Source: Actinomadura madurae
GTDB lineage: Bacteria; Actinomycetota; Actinomycetes; Streptosporangiales; Streptosporangiaceae
DNA length: 64,000 nucleotides
Direction: 5' to 3'
Assembly: GCF_900115095.1 (NCBI RefSeq)
Contig: NZ_FOVH01000012.1
Span: forward strand, 124,001 to 188,000
The notes below the pieces were generated by a model. That model had not been told where the DNA came from. It saw only the letters and a list, made by a program, of their open reading frames with translations, and did not search any database. A program made the translations under genes and the position numbers. Shown in pieces: positions 27,308 to 36,291 of this stretch (within the stretch, counting starts at the first letter, position 1; every line of letters begins with the position of its first letter).

Positions 27308-27328
27308 TAAGAGGATACCTATTTTTGG
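27308..27328 (-). promoter_or_regulatory. GTATCC-core element, site A
   Basis: Read on the minus strand the core is ATAGGTATCCTCTTAATC in an A/T-rich patch. It lies about 100 bp before the FGE start and 240 bp before the divergent monooxygenase, so could control both. Related elements are noted at 30.4, 36.7, 44.6, 47.0, 47.2, 55.4 and 55.7 kb. The rest of 27212-27490 holds no gene; it contains a near-repeat TGCATG/TGCATG around 27399-27415. Confidence 0.5.
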
Positions 27329-27490
27329 CTGCGGAAGCGGCGAGCCTCGCCGGCGGTCGGCTGCGCTCCCGCCTTGCCGCCACTGGACAGCGATCACGCA
27401 TGCACTCAATGCATGAAACCAGCCGTGAAGTGCATTGGACACCGCGAGCATTCGGCGGTGTCATGGAGTGACCAGGATGAGGACACTCTT

Positions 27491-27568
27491 ATGAGTGACG
27501 GTGAGCGGACCTTCGGGACCACCGGCCTGAATCGTGCCCACGCCGCCTTCCAGCGCATGAGGAGATGA
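27491..27568 (+). CDS. possible 25-residue leader ORF before the monooxygenase
   Basis: ATG at 27491 with GAGGA about nine bases upstream; 25 codons; the TGA lies three bases before the ATG of the monooxygenase, and the monooxygenase's GAGGAG ribosome site is inside the last codons. This suits translational coupling. The peptide (starting MSDGERTF, ending FQRMRR) is not recognised. Could be noncoding; listed because similar short frames precede other operons here. Confidence 0.35.
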   Translation: MSDGERTFGTTGLNRAHAAFQRMRR

Positions 27569-27571
27569 CCC

Positions 27572-28966
27572 ATGGAACACCGCGAGGGTCAGTTGAGCTT
27601 GGTGTTGTTCTTCAATCCGGTCGGTCGTTTCACGCACAGCTGGCGGCGGCCGGGCAGTGGGGTCGAGGACCTGCTGGGTTTGGAGATGGCGACGTATTCC
27701 GCGCGGCGGGCGGAGGAGGCGAAGTTCGATGCGATCTTCATTTCGGACAAGGCCTCGTTCGATGATGACCCGGTGAATCCTGACCTGTGTCCTTATGAGC
27801 CTTTGACGACGCTGGGTGCGTTGAGTGCGGTGACCCGGAATGTGGGTCTCATCGCGACCGTGTCGACCACTTTCACCGAGCCGTATAACACCGCGCGGAT
27901 GATGGCCCAGCTCGACTTTCTGTCGAAGGGGCGAGTCGGGTGGAACGTGGTGACGTCCTACAGCGGCGCGCAGAATTTCAATGCGACGATGCCGGCGAAA
28001 GCGGAGCGGTACGCGCGGGCGCAGGAATTCCTTGATGTCACCCGGCTGCTGTGGGATGCGTGGGAGGACGACGCGGTCGTCATGGACCGGGAGCGGGGGG
28101 TGTGGGCCGATCACAGCAAGATCCACCACCCGCGGTTCGAGGGCGCCCACTTCACGGTCCAGGACGCGCTGACGATGCCGCGCTCGCCGCAGGGCCATCC
28201 CGTCATCGTCCAGGCGGGGCAGTCGCAAGAGGGCATCGCTTTCGCCGCCCGTAATGCCGAGGTGGTCTTCGCCTCGCAGAGCGATATCGAGGGCGCGGTC
28301 TCCTTCTACGCCAAGCTCAAGGGCCGTGTCGCCGAGTTCGGGCGTCCGCCCGGCGCGGTCACGGTCCTGCCCGGGCTCATCCCGGTGGTCGGTGAGACCC
28401 AGGCGGAGGCCGATGAGATCGCCGAGATGCTCGCCGATCTCATCACCGTCGAGGTCGGCCTGGCCGATCTCAGCTTCCAGCTCATCGGTGCCGACCTGAC
28501 CGGTCTGGACCTCGACGAACCGATCCCCGTGGAGCGGCTGCCCACTGTCGAGGACGCGGCGCGCAGCACGATGCTCAACGCCAGCCGGTATCGGAACATG
28601 TACCAGATCATCACCCAGGACAAGCCGACGCTGCGTCAGCTGATCCGGACCCGGACCAAGTCGGCCAGCCATCAGCTGCTGCGGGGCACCGCGAGCGGTA
28701 TCGCCGACCAGATGCAGAAATGGTACGACCAGCGGGCATGCGATGGATTCACCATCACACCGCCGTACATGCCCGAAGGGCTGGACCGGATCTGCGACCT
28801 GCTGGTGCCCGAACTCCAGGACCGCGGCTGCTTCCGCACCGAATACCAAGGATCGACACTCCGCGACACGCTTGGCCTCGAACGCCCCGCCCCGCTTCGA
28901 GAGGTCGAGCCGTCGCCCGCATTGGCCGTCCCGCAAGCCGCGGGCGTACTGGCTCAGCAGTCATGA
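27572..28966 (+). CDS. LLM-class monooxygenase, NtaA/SnaA/DszA type
   Basis: 464 residues, the length of the NtaA/SnaA/DszA subfamily of FMNH2-dependent monooxygenases. Signs are VLFFNPVGRFTHSWRRPG at the N-terminus, FDAIFISDKASF, TARMMAQLDFLSKGRVGWNVV, and the active-site strand GHPVIVQAGQSQEGIAFAARNAEVVFA. The end has DGFTITPPYMPEGLDRICD, a subfamily feature. Members attack C-S, C-N or sulfone bonds (dibenzothiophene sulfone, nitrilotriacetate, dimethylsulfide). No flavin reductase lies in this part of the island, so reduced flavin would come from elsewhere, possibly 9008-9595. The ATG of the aldehyde dehydrogenase overlaps its stop. Confidence 0.9.
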   Translation: MEHREGQLSLVLFFNPVGRFTHSWRRPGSGVEDLLGLEMATYSARRAEEAKFDAIFISDKASFDDDPVNPDLCPYEPLTTLGALSAVTRNVGLIATVSTTFTEPYNTARMMAQLDFLSKGRVGWNVVTSYSGAQNFNATMPAKAERYARAQEFLDVTRLLWDAWEDDAVVMDRERGVWADHSKIHHPRFEGAHFTVQDALTMPRSPQGHPVIVQAGQSQEGIAFAARNAEVVFASQSDIEGAVSFYAKLKGRVAEFGRPPGAVTVLPGLIPVVGETQAEADEIAEMLADLITVEVGLADLSFQLIGADLTGLDLDEPIPVERLPTVEDAARSTMLNASRYRNMYQIITQDKPTLRQLIRTRTKSASHQLLRGTASGIADQMQKWYDQRACDGFTITPPYMPEGLDRICDLLVPELQDRGCFRTEYQGSTLRDTLGLERPAPLREVEPSPALAVPQAAGVLAQQS

Positions 28967-30423
28967 CCGGGATCGACAGGACCCTGTTCACTCGGGACAA
29001 GCTCTTCATCGGCGGTGAGTGGGTCGAACCTTCGACAGAGGCGCGCATCGACATCGTCAATCCCTGCACCGAGGAGATCATCGGGTCCGTTCCCGAGGCG
29101 GGCATGGCCGACGCCGATCGTGCGATCGCGGCCGCGACCGACGCGTTCGCGGCCAGCCCCTGGCGCGGCCTCACCTATGTGGAGCGGGCGGAATACCTGG
29201 AGCGGCTCGCCCAGGAGCTCGAAAAGCGCGCTGAGGATATCGCGACCGTCCACATCAACGATTTTGGTGGTCTCGTCGGTCCGGGCAGAATGCTGGCGGC
29301 CCGCGGGGCGGCCATTGTGCGGAGCTACGTGCAGTTCGCTCAGCAGCTTCCCCCGGGTGTCGAGCGCCGCCGGGTCGGGGACGTCGAGGCGCTCGTCGTG
29401 CACGAGCCGGTGGGGCCGGTGCTCGGGATCGTCCCGTGGAACACGACCTTCGCGATCACCCTGGTCAAGCTCGCGCCGGCACTGCTCGCCGGCTGCCCGG
29501 TCGTCATCAAGATCGCGTTCGAAAGCCCGATGAACAGTTTCCTCATCGCGGACGCGATCGAGGCGGCCGGTATCCCGAAGGGGCTGGTGAGTTTCCTGCC
29601 GGCCGACCGCCCACCCCTGGAGGGCATCACCTCCCGGCCGGAGTTCCGGCACATCTCCTTCACCGGCAGTACGGCCGCCGGAATCGGGATCATGAAGGAC
29701 GCGGCCGAGAACGTCACCGACGTGACCCTCGAACTCGGGGGCAAGTCCCCGGGAATCGTCCTCGACGACCTGGACCCCGCAAAGGACGCGCACGTCGTGT
29801 TCGCCGGGACGATGAGTCAGGCCGGGCAGGTCTGCACGACGTACTCCCGGCTTTTCGTGCCCAGGGCGATGGAGCAGGAGTGGCGCACCGCGCTCACCGA
29901 GTTCTACTCATCCCTTGTCATCGGCGACCCGAGCGACCGTGCCACCCAGGTCGGACCGCTCGTCTCGGCAGGCCATCGGAGCAAGGTCGAGAATTACATC
30001 CGCATCGCGCGCGACGAAGGCGCCACCATCCTCACCGGTGGGGGCCGGCCGGAGTCGATGCCGCACGGCTACTTCGTCGAGCCGACACTCGTCGCCGACG
30101 TCCACCCGGACATGCGGATCGTCCGGGAGGAGGTGTTCGGGCCGGTCATCACCCTGCAGGCCTACGACACCATCGATGAGGCGATCGTGATGGCCAACGA
30201 CACCGAGTACGGCCTCGCCGCGGGCATCTTCACCCGCGATGAGGAACGTGGGCTGTCGATCGCGGGCCGCATCGAGGCGGGCACCATCACCCTCAACATG
30301 GGCGGGGCGTGCCTGCTGGTGCCCTTCGGGGGCTACAAGAAGTCCGGCCTCGGGCGGGAGGGCGGCCTGGAGTCCGTCCTGGCACTCCTGGAGATCAAGC
30401 AGATTCAGGTCGGTCAGGTCTGA
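28963..30423 (+). CDS. aldehyde dehydrogenase (NAD(P)+)
   Basis: 486 residues from ATG 28963, which overlaps the monooxygenase stop as ATGA. The catalytic set is complete: Asn160 in PWNTTFAITL, Lys183 in VVIKIAFESP, Glu257 in LELGGKSPGIV and Cys291 in SQAGQVCTTYSR; the end has PFGGYKKSGLGREGG. It oxidises an aldehyde to an acid. Placed directly after the DszA/NtaA-like monooxygenase, it would deal with the aldehyde released when that enzyme cleaves a C-heteroatom bond, an inference from order. The gene is followed by a 75 bp spacer carrying element site B. Confidence 0.92.
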   Translation: MTGIDRTLFTRDKLFIGGEWVEPSTEARIDIVNPCTEEIIGSVPEAGMADADRAIAAATDAFAASPWRGLTYVERAEYLERLAQELEKRAEDIATVHINDFGGLVGPGRMLAARGAAIVRSYVQFAQQLPPGVERRRVGDVEALVVHEPVGPVLGIVPWNTTFAITLVKLAPALLAGCPVVIKIAFESPMNSFLIADAIEAAGIPKGLVSFLPADRPPLEGITSRPEFRHISFTGSTAAGIGIMKDAAENVTDVTLELGGKSPGIVLDDLDPAKDAHVVFAGTMSQAGQVCTTYSRLFVPRAMEQEWRTALTEFYSSLVIGDPSDRATQVGPLVSAGHRSKVENYIRIARDEGATILTGGGRPESMPHGYFVEPTLVADVHPDMRIVREEVFGPVITLQAYDTIDEAIVMANDTEYGLAAGIFTRDEERGLSIAGRIEAGTITLNMGGACLLVPFGGYKKSGLGREGGLESVLALLEIKQIQVGQV

Positions 30424-30439
30424 GCCGAAACAACCGGCA

Positions 30440-30491
30440 TAAAAAGAATACTTTCTAGCGCTTGCGTGCAGGATTATTCCTGGTGGGGAGT
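30440..30491 (+). promoter_or_regulatory. sulfatase leader: weak element site B and shared 13-mer
   Basis: AAAAAGAATACTTTCTAG (30441-30458) resembles the A/T-rich GTATCC element, though imperfectly. It is followed by CCTGGTGGGGAGT (30479-30491), identical to the 13 bases at 47218-47230 before the cupin gene. Both 13-mers sit 7 bases before an ATG and contain the purine ribosome site, so the two leaders may share ancestry. Confidence 0.4.
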
Positions 30492-30498
30492 GAGAGAT

Positions 30499-32721
30499 AT
30501 GGCGAAAGAGGCAACTGATCACCGGCGTGGCTTTCAGGGCAAGATCGGCCGCTATGTGGCCGACTCGCAACCGTGGTGGCCGACGCCCCAGCTACCGCCG
30601 GACGGGAGTCCGGACATCGTGTACCTCGTTCTCGACGACGTGGGATTCTCCGACCTCGGGTGCTATGGATCGGAGATCCCGACACCCAACATCGACGCAC
30701 TCGCGAGTGGAGGCCTGCGCTACACCAACTTCCACGTGACGCCGTTGTGCTCACCGACGCGCGCGTGCTTGCTGAGCGGCCGCAACCACCACTCGGTGGG
30801 GATGGGCAGCCTCACGGCATATGACACGGGATTCCCCGGCTACCGTGGTGGCATCAGCCGGGCCGCCACGCTCGCGCCGGAGTTGCTGCGTGACTACGGG
30901 TACAACACGTTCTGCGTCGGCAAATGGCATCTGACGCCCGCCGACGAGGCCACCGTGATCGGTCCCTACGACCAGTGGCCACTGGGTCGCGGATTCGACC
31001 GATTCTACGGCTTTCAGGATGCCGAGACCGATCAGTTCGCGCCGACGCTGGTAGCCGACAACCACTCGGTCGAACCTCCGCGCGACGAGGGTTACCACCT
31101 CACGGCCGACCTCATCGACCGGTCGATCGGGATGATCCGCAGTCAGGTGTCCCTCGCACCGGAGAAGCCGTACTTCCTCTACTTGGCGCTTGGCGCCGCA
31201 CACGCCCCGCACCAGGCTCCCGACGAGTACCTCCAGCGGTTCCGGGGGCTCTACGACGCAGGTTGGGACGAGATCCGGCGCGCGCGCTTCGAGCGTCAAC
31301 GTGAGCTGGGCATCGTCGCGGAGGGTACCCAACTGGTCGACCGGAATGACGGGGTCGCGGCGTGGGCGGACCTCAGTCCGGACGAGAAACGCCTGATGGC
31401 CCGGTTCCAAGAGGCCTATGCCGCGATGCTGAGTTATACCGACGACCAGATCGGCAGGATCATCGCGGAGCTGAAACGGCTCGGGCGGTTCGAGAACACG
31501 CTCTTCCTGTTCATTTCCGACAATGGTGCCAGTCAGGAGGGCGGGCCGGGCGGCGTCGTTGACAACACCCACTTCGTCAACGGCATCACACCGACGCTGG
31601 AGGAGTCACTGGCGAGGATCGACGAGATCGGCACCCGCCGCTCCCGCAGCCTGTATCCGTGGGGCTGGGCGCAGGCCAGCAACACTCCGCTGAAGCGCTA
31701 CAAGCAGAATGCCCACGCCGGCGGGGTCCGTGTTCCGTTCATCGTTTCGTGGCCCGGCCAGATCGCGGAGTCCGGTGGAATCCGCACCCAGTTCCATCAT
31801 GCGATCGACGTCATGCCGACGACACTGGAAGCCTTGGGCCTGGAAGCTCCGGAGACCTATCGGGGCGTCGAGCAGATGCCCGTGCACGGCCATTCGATGC
31901 TGTACAGCTTCGCCGACGCCGCGGCTCCGACGAATCACCGGACGCAGTACTTCGAGATGATCGGGCACCGCGGGATCTGGCAGGACGGCTGGAAGGCGGT
32001 CGCTCATCACCCGCAGGGCGCTGACTTCGACCAGGACGAATGGGAGCTCTACCACGTCGACGAGGACCTTTCCGAGGCCGTCGATCTCGCGCGGGAGCAC
32101 CCGGACAAGCTGAAAGAAATGGTAGAGCTGTGGTGGTCCGAGGCCGAGAAATACGGAGTGCTGCCACTCGACGACCGGTGGACCAAGCTGCTGGCCACCC
32201 AGCGGAACCGTAAGCCGGGCGCCTCCGCCGGCAAGACGTCCTTCCGGTTCCACAACGGAATCAGCCACGTGCATCACCGTGGAGCGCCGAGGCTCGTCCG
32301 ACGGTCCTGGGACATCGACGTGACCATCGATGAATTCTCGCGTGGGCACGAAGGCGTGCTCGTGGCGCACGGCAACGTCGCTTCGGGCTACGTGGTTTAC
32401 GTGCGCGACGGAAAGCTCGTTCTCGACTACAACTACTTCTCCCGGCACACGGTCGTGTCCACCGCCGAGCCGATCCCCGAGTCGGCCACCAAGCTGACCG
32501 TCCAATTCCGCAAGGAGGCCGAAGGAACCGGCGGCACCGTCACCTTGCTCGCGGACGGTGTCCCCCTGGGACAGGGAACGCTGGAGAGCACGATGCCGGT
32601 CATGATTTCCTGGACCGGACTCGAGATCGGCGGCGACAGGCTCGCGCCGGTCTCCGACGACTACGCCGCACCGTTCGAATACACCGGAGTGATCCACACG
32701 GTCGATTTCGCCCTTCTGTGA
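30499..32721 (+). CDS. type I (formylglycine) arylsulfatase
   Basis: 740 residues from ATG 30499, taken for the GGGGAGT site before it. Metal ligands Asp46-Asp47 are in YLVLDDVGFSDLG, and the formylglycine precursor Cys84 is in TPLCSPTRACLLSGR, a perfect C-x-P-x-R. GKWHLTP, FISDNGASQEGG and RYKQNAHAGGVRVPFIV supply the remaining sulfate- and calcium-site residues. There is no signal peptide, so it should act in the cytoplasm on an imported sulfate ester. The last ~180 residues form a beta-rich C-terminal domain usual in large actinobacterial arylsulfatases. It depends on the FGE at 26330-27211 for maturation. Confidence 0.94.
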   Translation: MAKEATDHRRGFQGKIGRYVADSQPWWPTPQLPPDGSPDIVYLVLDDVGFSDLGCYGSEIPTPNIDALASGGLRYTNFHVTPLCSPTRACLLSGRNHHSVGMGSLTAYDTGFPGYRGGISRAATLAPELLRDYGYNTFCVGKWHLTPADEATVIGPYDQWPLGRGFDRFYGFQDAETDQFAPTLVADNHSVEPPRDEGYHLTADLIDRSIGMIRSQVSLAPEKPYFLYLALGAAHAPHQAPDEYLQRFRGLYDAGWDEIRRARFERQRELGIVAEGTQLVDRNDGVAAWADLSPDEKRLMARFQEAYAAMLSYTDDQIGRIIAELKRLGRFENTLFLFISDNGASQEGGPGGVVDNTHFVNGITPTLEESLARIDEIGTRRSRSLYPWGWAQASNTPLKRYKQNAHAGGVRVPFIVSWPGQIAESGGIRTQFHHAIDVMPTTLEALGLEAPETYRGVEQMPVHGHSMLYSFADAAAPTNHRTQYFEMIGHRGIWQDGWKAVAHHPQGADFDQDEWELYHVDEDLSEAVDLAREHPDKLKEMVELWWSEAEKYGVLPLDDRWTKLLATQRNRKPGASAGKTSFRFHNGISHVHHRGAPRLVRRSWDIDVTIDEFSRGHEGVLVAHGNVASGYVVYVRDGKLVLDYNYFSRHTVVSTAEPIPESATKLTVQFRKEAEGTGGTVTLLADGVPLGQGTLESTMPVMISWTGLEIGGDRLAPVSDDYAAPFEYTGVIHTVDFALL

Positions 32722-32770
32722 GCGGGTGAGCCGCGAGGACCCCTTGAGGCGCAGGTTCCCCCGACGAGGA

Positions 32771-32800
32771 GAGCGACATCAGATGAGCGACATCAGATGA
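32771..32800 (+). repeat. 14 bp tandem duplication creating a five-codon leader ORF
   Basis: GAGCGACATCAGAT is repeated exactly twice in tandem (32771-32784 and 32785-32798). The first copy yields an ATG at 32783 placed 11 bases after GAGGAG (32766-32771), giving the mini-ORF Met-Ser-Asp-Ile-Arg-stop whose TGA overlaps the ATG (32797) of the ThDP enzyme. Translation of the enzyme may therefore depend on reinitiation. Confidence 0.7.
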
Positions 32801-34413
32801 AGGCATACCAGGCACTGGCCGCCGAGCTGGTCGAGCAAGGTGTCCACACCGCGTTCGGTCTGATGGGTGATGCGAACATGCAGTTCGTCGCCCATTACTC
32901 CGGAGCGCTGGGCCGGCGGTTCGTCGGTGCCACTCACGAGGCGGGCGGGGTCGCGGCCGCGGACGGCTACTTCCGCATGACCGGCGAGGTCGCCTTCGCC
33001 AGCGTGACGCACGGTCCGGGCATCACCAACACCGTGACCGCGCTGACGGAGGCGGCCCGCAACCGCAGCGAGATCGTGGTGCTGACCGGCGACACCCCGC
33101 CGGTGCGCACCTGGACCCAGATGATCGACATCGGGGCGGTGGTGGCGCCGACCGGCGCCGGCTACGAGCGGGTCTATTCCGCCGAGTCGGTCGTGTTCGA
33201 CCTCCGGCGGGCGCTCCACCGGGCGCGGACCGAGCGCCGTCCGGTGGTCCTCAATCTGCCGTACGCGCTGATGCAGGGCGAGGCCGACGCGCCGCGGAAC
33301 CGGGTGCCGACCGCGACCCGCGTGGTGGACGGCACGCTCGAGGAGGAGACGCTCGAGGGCGCGCTCGACCTGATCGCCGGGGCGAAGCGCCCTGTCATTC
33401 TCGCCGGCCGTGGGGCAGCGGCCTCGGGAGCGCGCGAGGACCTGCTGGCGCTGGCGGAGCTCCTCGGCTGCCCGGTCGCCACGACACTCCTCGGCCGCGA
33501 CCTGTTCGCCGGGCACCCCCTCAATGTCGGGATCTGCGGCAGCCTGGCGTCCAGCGTCGGCACCGAGATCCTCATGCAGGCCGATTGCCTTCTCGCCTTC
33601 GGCGCCGGGCTCAACCGCTACACCACGTTCGTCGGAGAACTGACGCAGGGCAAACGGATCCTCCAGGTCGACACCGACCTGACCAACGTCGGTCTCTACA
33701 CCCCGGTCGACCATGTGGTCCACGGGGACGCGGCGACCGTGGCCCGGCGTCTCACCGAGGTGCTGACCGAAGCCGAGTTCGAGGGCTCCGGGTGGGGGCG
33801 GAAGTTCAGCGAGCGGTTGACGGCGTACCGGCCCACCGACGAGTTCGAGGACAGGTCCGCCGACGGCTGCGTCGACGTGCGCTCGGCCGTGGTCCGGCTC
33901 GACAAGGTCCTCCCGGCGGACCGCAACGTCGTCACCGACGTGGGCCGGTTCATCATGGCCGCCTGGCGGTTCATGACCGTCACCGACCCGCTGCGCTTCA
34001 CCCACACCAGCACCTTCGGCTCGATCGGGCTGGGGCTCGGGACCGCGATCGGCGCGGCCGTTGCGTCGCCGGAGCGGCTGACGGTCGCGATCATGGGCGA
34101 CGGTGGCTTCATGATGACCGCGGGGGAGCTCAGCACCGCGGTCCGGCACAAGGTCCCGCTCCTGGTGATAGTGCTCAACGACGGTGCGTACGGTGCGGAG
34201 TACACCAAGCTCAAGAACCACGGCGACGACCCTGACTTCTCTCTCGTCGAGTGGCCCGACATAGCCGAGGTCGGTTCGGCGATGGGGGCCCAGGTGCTCA
34301 AGGTCACCCGGGTCGACGAGCTCGACCGGGTCGGGAAGCTGGCGCAGGACCTCCGCGGGCCCTTGCTCGTCGACGTCCGGCTCGACCCGAGGCTGGACGT
34401 CGGGCACTGGTGA
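32797..34413 (+). CDS. thiamine-diphosphate-dependent enzyme (acetolactate synthase-like superfamily)
   Basis: 538 residues with the standard PYR (1-165), middle FAD/ADP-like (about 185-320) and PP (about 370-520) domains. The cofactor-activating Glu48 is in GATHEAGGVAAADGY. The ThDP/Mg motif is GDGGFMMTAGEL to NDGAYGAEY. It is not obviously acetolactate synthase, as it lacks a small-subunit neighbour; 2-hydroxyacyl-CoA lyase, benzoylformate or oxalyl decarboxylase-type chemistry is possible. The start at 32797 has its ribosome site displaced by the 14 bp duplication. It precedes an MDR reductase by 23 bp, probably one operon with the sulfatase. Confidence 0.85.
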   Translation: MKAYQALAAELVEQGVHTAFGLMGDANMQFVAHYSGALGRRFVGATHEAGGVAAADGYFRMTGEVAFASVTHGPGITNTVTALTEAARNRSEIVVLTGDTPPVRTWTQMIDIGAVVAPTGAGYERVYSAESVVFDLRRALHRARTERRPVVLNLPYALMQGEADAPRNRVPTATRVVDGTLEEETLEGALDLIAGAKRPVILAGRGAAASGAREDLLALAELLGCPVATTLLGRDLFAGHPLNVGICGSLASSVGTEILMQADCLLAFGAGLNRYTTFVGELTQGKRILQVDTDLTNVGLYTPVDHVVHGDAATVARRLTEVLTEAEFEGSGWGRKFSERLTAYRPTDEFEDRSADGCVDVRSAVVRLDKVLPADRNVVTDVGRFIMAAWRFMTVTDPLRFTHTSTFGSIGLGLGTAIGAAVASPERLTVAIMGDGGFMMTAGELSTAVRHKVPLLVIVLNDGAYGAEYTKLKNHGDDPDFSLVEWPDIAEVGSAMGAQVLKVTRVDELDRVGKLAQDLRGPLLVDVRLDPRLDVGHW

Positions 34414-34436
34414 TCAGGGAAGGGGTTCGTGGTCCG

Positions 34437-35456
34437 GTGAGCGAAGGTGCGACGAAGCCGTACACGAGGTACGTGCTCGCCCGTCATCCCGTCGGCCTTC
34501 CGGTGGCCGAAGACTTCCGCCTGGAGCACGGGCCGGTGCCCGAGCCGGATGAGGGCCAGGTGGTCGTGGAGCACACGCACCTCGGGCTCGCTCCGGCCGC
34601 CCGGGTGCGGATGACGCCGGCGCTCCCGGGCGAGGCGGTGAAGCTGCGCATCGGCGAGACCGTCTACGGGGCGGCGTCGGGCAGGGTCGTCGCCTCGAAG
34701 AACCCCGCGTTCCCGGTCGGGACCCACGTCGCCTCGGTCGATGGTGGCTGGCAGACGCACGCGGTCTCCGACGGAGCCGATCTCACGGCCATCGACATCG
34801 ATCTCGCGCCGGCGAGCGTCTGGATGGGGCTGCTGGGTGTCAGCGGGTTCACCGGCTATGTGGGGCTGGAGGAGATCGGGCGTCTCCGGCCGGGGGAGAC
34901 GCTCGTGGTCTCCGCGGCGGCCGGCGCGGTCGGCTCGTTCGTCGTCCAGATGGCGAGGCTGCGCGGCGCGCGCGTCGTGGGTGTCGCCGGTGGGCCGGAA
35001 AAGTGTCGTCTCGTGGAGCGCAGGCTCGGCGCCGACGTGTGTGCCGACCACCGGTCCGCCTCCTTCGCCGAGCAATTGGCGGCCGCTTGTCCCGATGGGG
35101 TGGACGTCTACTTCGACAACGTCGGCGGCAGGGTCCGGGACGCCGTGTGGCAGCACATGAACGAGTTCGGACGGGTCGTGGTCTGCGGCCAGGTGTCGCA
35201 GTACAGCCTCACCGAGCCCGAGCCGGGACCGGGCTGGTACGAGATCATGCTCAGGCGACTGCTCGTCCAGGGGTTGTTCTGGCGTACCCACCTCGACCGG
35301 ATGGCGGATTTCCGCCGCGAGGTCGGCGGCTGGGTGAGGAGCGGCGACGTCGTCGCCCTCGAGGATTTCGTGGACGGTCTCGAGTCGTGCCCCGCCGCGT
35401 TCAGCGCGATGCTCGCGGGCCGCTATACGGGGAAAGTCGTGGTCAGGCTCTCGTGA
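34437..35456 (+). CDS. zinc-free MDR reductase (NADP-dependent, leukotriene-B4-dehydrogenase/curA-like)
   Basis: 339 residues from GTG 34437, which has AGGGG 11 bases upstream; a GTG at 34410 overlapping the previous stop is the alternative. No zinc-ligand Cys cluster is present. The NADPH motif is SAAAGAVGSFVVQMARLRGARVVGVAGG, followed by YFDNVGGRVRDAVWQHM and RVVVCGQVSQYS. The order of motifs fits the prostaglandin reductase/YncB branch, which reduces C=C bonds conjugated to a carbonyl. Likely cotranscribed with the ThDP enzyme. Convergent with the GntR gene, 10 bp away. Confidence 0.9.
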   Translation: MSEGATKPYTRYVLARHPVGLPVAEDFRLEHGPVPEPDEGQVVVEHTHLGLAPAARVRMTPALPGEAVKLRIGETVYGAASGRVVASKNPAFPVGTHVASVDGGWQTHAVSDGADLTAIDIDLAPASVWMGLLGVSGFTGYVGLEEIGRLRPGETLVVSAAAGAVGSFVVQMARLRGARVVGVAGGPEKCRLVERRLGADVCADHRSASFAEQLAAACPDGVDVYFDNVGGRVRDAVWQHMNEFGRVVVCGQVSQYSLTEPEPGPGWYEIMLRRLLVQGLFWRTHLDRMADFRREVGGWVRSGDVVALEDFVDGLESCPAAFSAMLAGRYTGKVVVRLS

Positions 35457-35466
35457 GGTTCCTACG

Positions 35467-36198
35467 TCAGTGTTGCCGGTCCGCGTATTCGAGCGTCCAT
35501 TTCGAGATGGCGTCGAGATGCCGGGCCATGACCGAGGTGGCTCGCTCCACGTCGCCGGAGATGAGGGCGTTGTAGATCGCCAGGTGCGCGCGATGGCTCG
35601 CGTGAGCGTCCGCCGTGACCACCTCTTCGCTCGCCGGCTGGCGCCTGGCCTCGTTCACGAACTCGGACTGGAGTTCCATGAGGATCTCGGCGAACAATCC
35701 GATGGCGGAGTTCCCGCTCAGGTCGGCCAGTTCGAGGTGGAAGCTGCGCAGGAAGCGGGTCGACCCCGACGCCTTGGTGACCTCGACCTCCGCGTCGAGG
35801 ATCCGGCGCAGCCTGTCGGCGACCTGCGGGTCGCGTGCCTGCTGCGCGACCATTCGGACGCAGCTCAACTCGAGCGCCCGGCGGGCTTCTACGACGGTCT
35901 GGACGTCCGCACGGCGATAACGGAGGTACAGGGCCGCGGCACGGCGGACGGCGCGCGCAGGCGGAGCCTCCACGACCAGGCCACCGCCGGGGCCTCGCCT
36001 CATCCGCGCGGTCCCGTGGTGCTCCAGCAGCCGCACCGCCTCCCGCAGGACCCCTCGGCTCACGCCGAACTGCTCGATGAGGGAGGCTTCGGAGCCGATG
36101 ATCTCGCCGATCGGCCAGCCCGCGTCGACGATGCGCTGTTCGATCTGCTCCGCGATCTGCTCGGCGAGCTTGACCCCGTCTCCGTTGTCCCCGGCCAT
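35467..36198 (-). CDS. GntR-family regulator, FadR/FCD subfamily
   Basis: 243 residues. The winged helix-turn-helix is at residues 10-80 (SEASLIEQFGVSRGVLREAV and a Gly-rich wing RRGPGGGLVVEAP), followed by an all-helical FCD domain with His residues (SFHLELADLSGN, HASHRAHLAI) that usually bind metal and an acidic effector. It is probably a local repressor released by a CoA-thioester or acid intermediate. A near element of the island motif (GGGGATCCTC, about 36246-36255) lies in its own 5' region, so it is one candidate for the regulator that binds the GTATCC sites. Confidence 0.9.
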   Translation of the reverse strand: MAGDNGDGVKLAEQIAEQIEQRIVDAGWPIGEIIGSEASLIEQFGVSRGVLREAVRLLEHHGTARMRRGPGGGLVVEAPPARAVRRAAALYLRYRRADVQTVVEARRALELSCVRMVAQQARDPQVADRLRRILDAEVEVTKASGSTRFLRSFHLELADLSGNSAIGLFAEILMELQSEFVNEARRQPASEEVVTADAHASHRAHLAIYNALISGDVERATSVMARHLDAISKWTLEYADRQH

Positions 36199-36291
36199 GC
36201 GATTCCGTCCTGTCGCAGCACTGAGTCGTGAGCCCCTCTCGATTAGGGGATCCTCTGTGCTAAAGCATTAGTTCATTGTAAGAGGAACGGG

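Noticed and set aside
36243..36256. GGGGATCCTC before the GntR gene as a further island element
   Set aside because: It is a BamHI-like palindrome without the TATCC order; similarity is too weak to list as a site.
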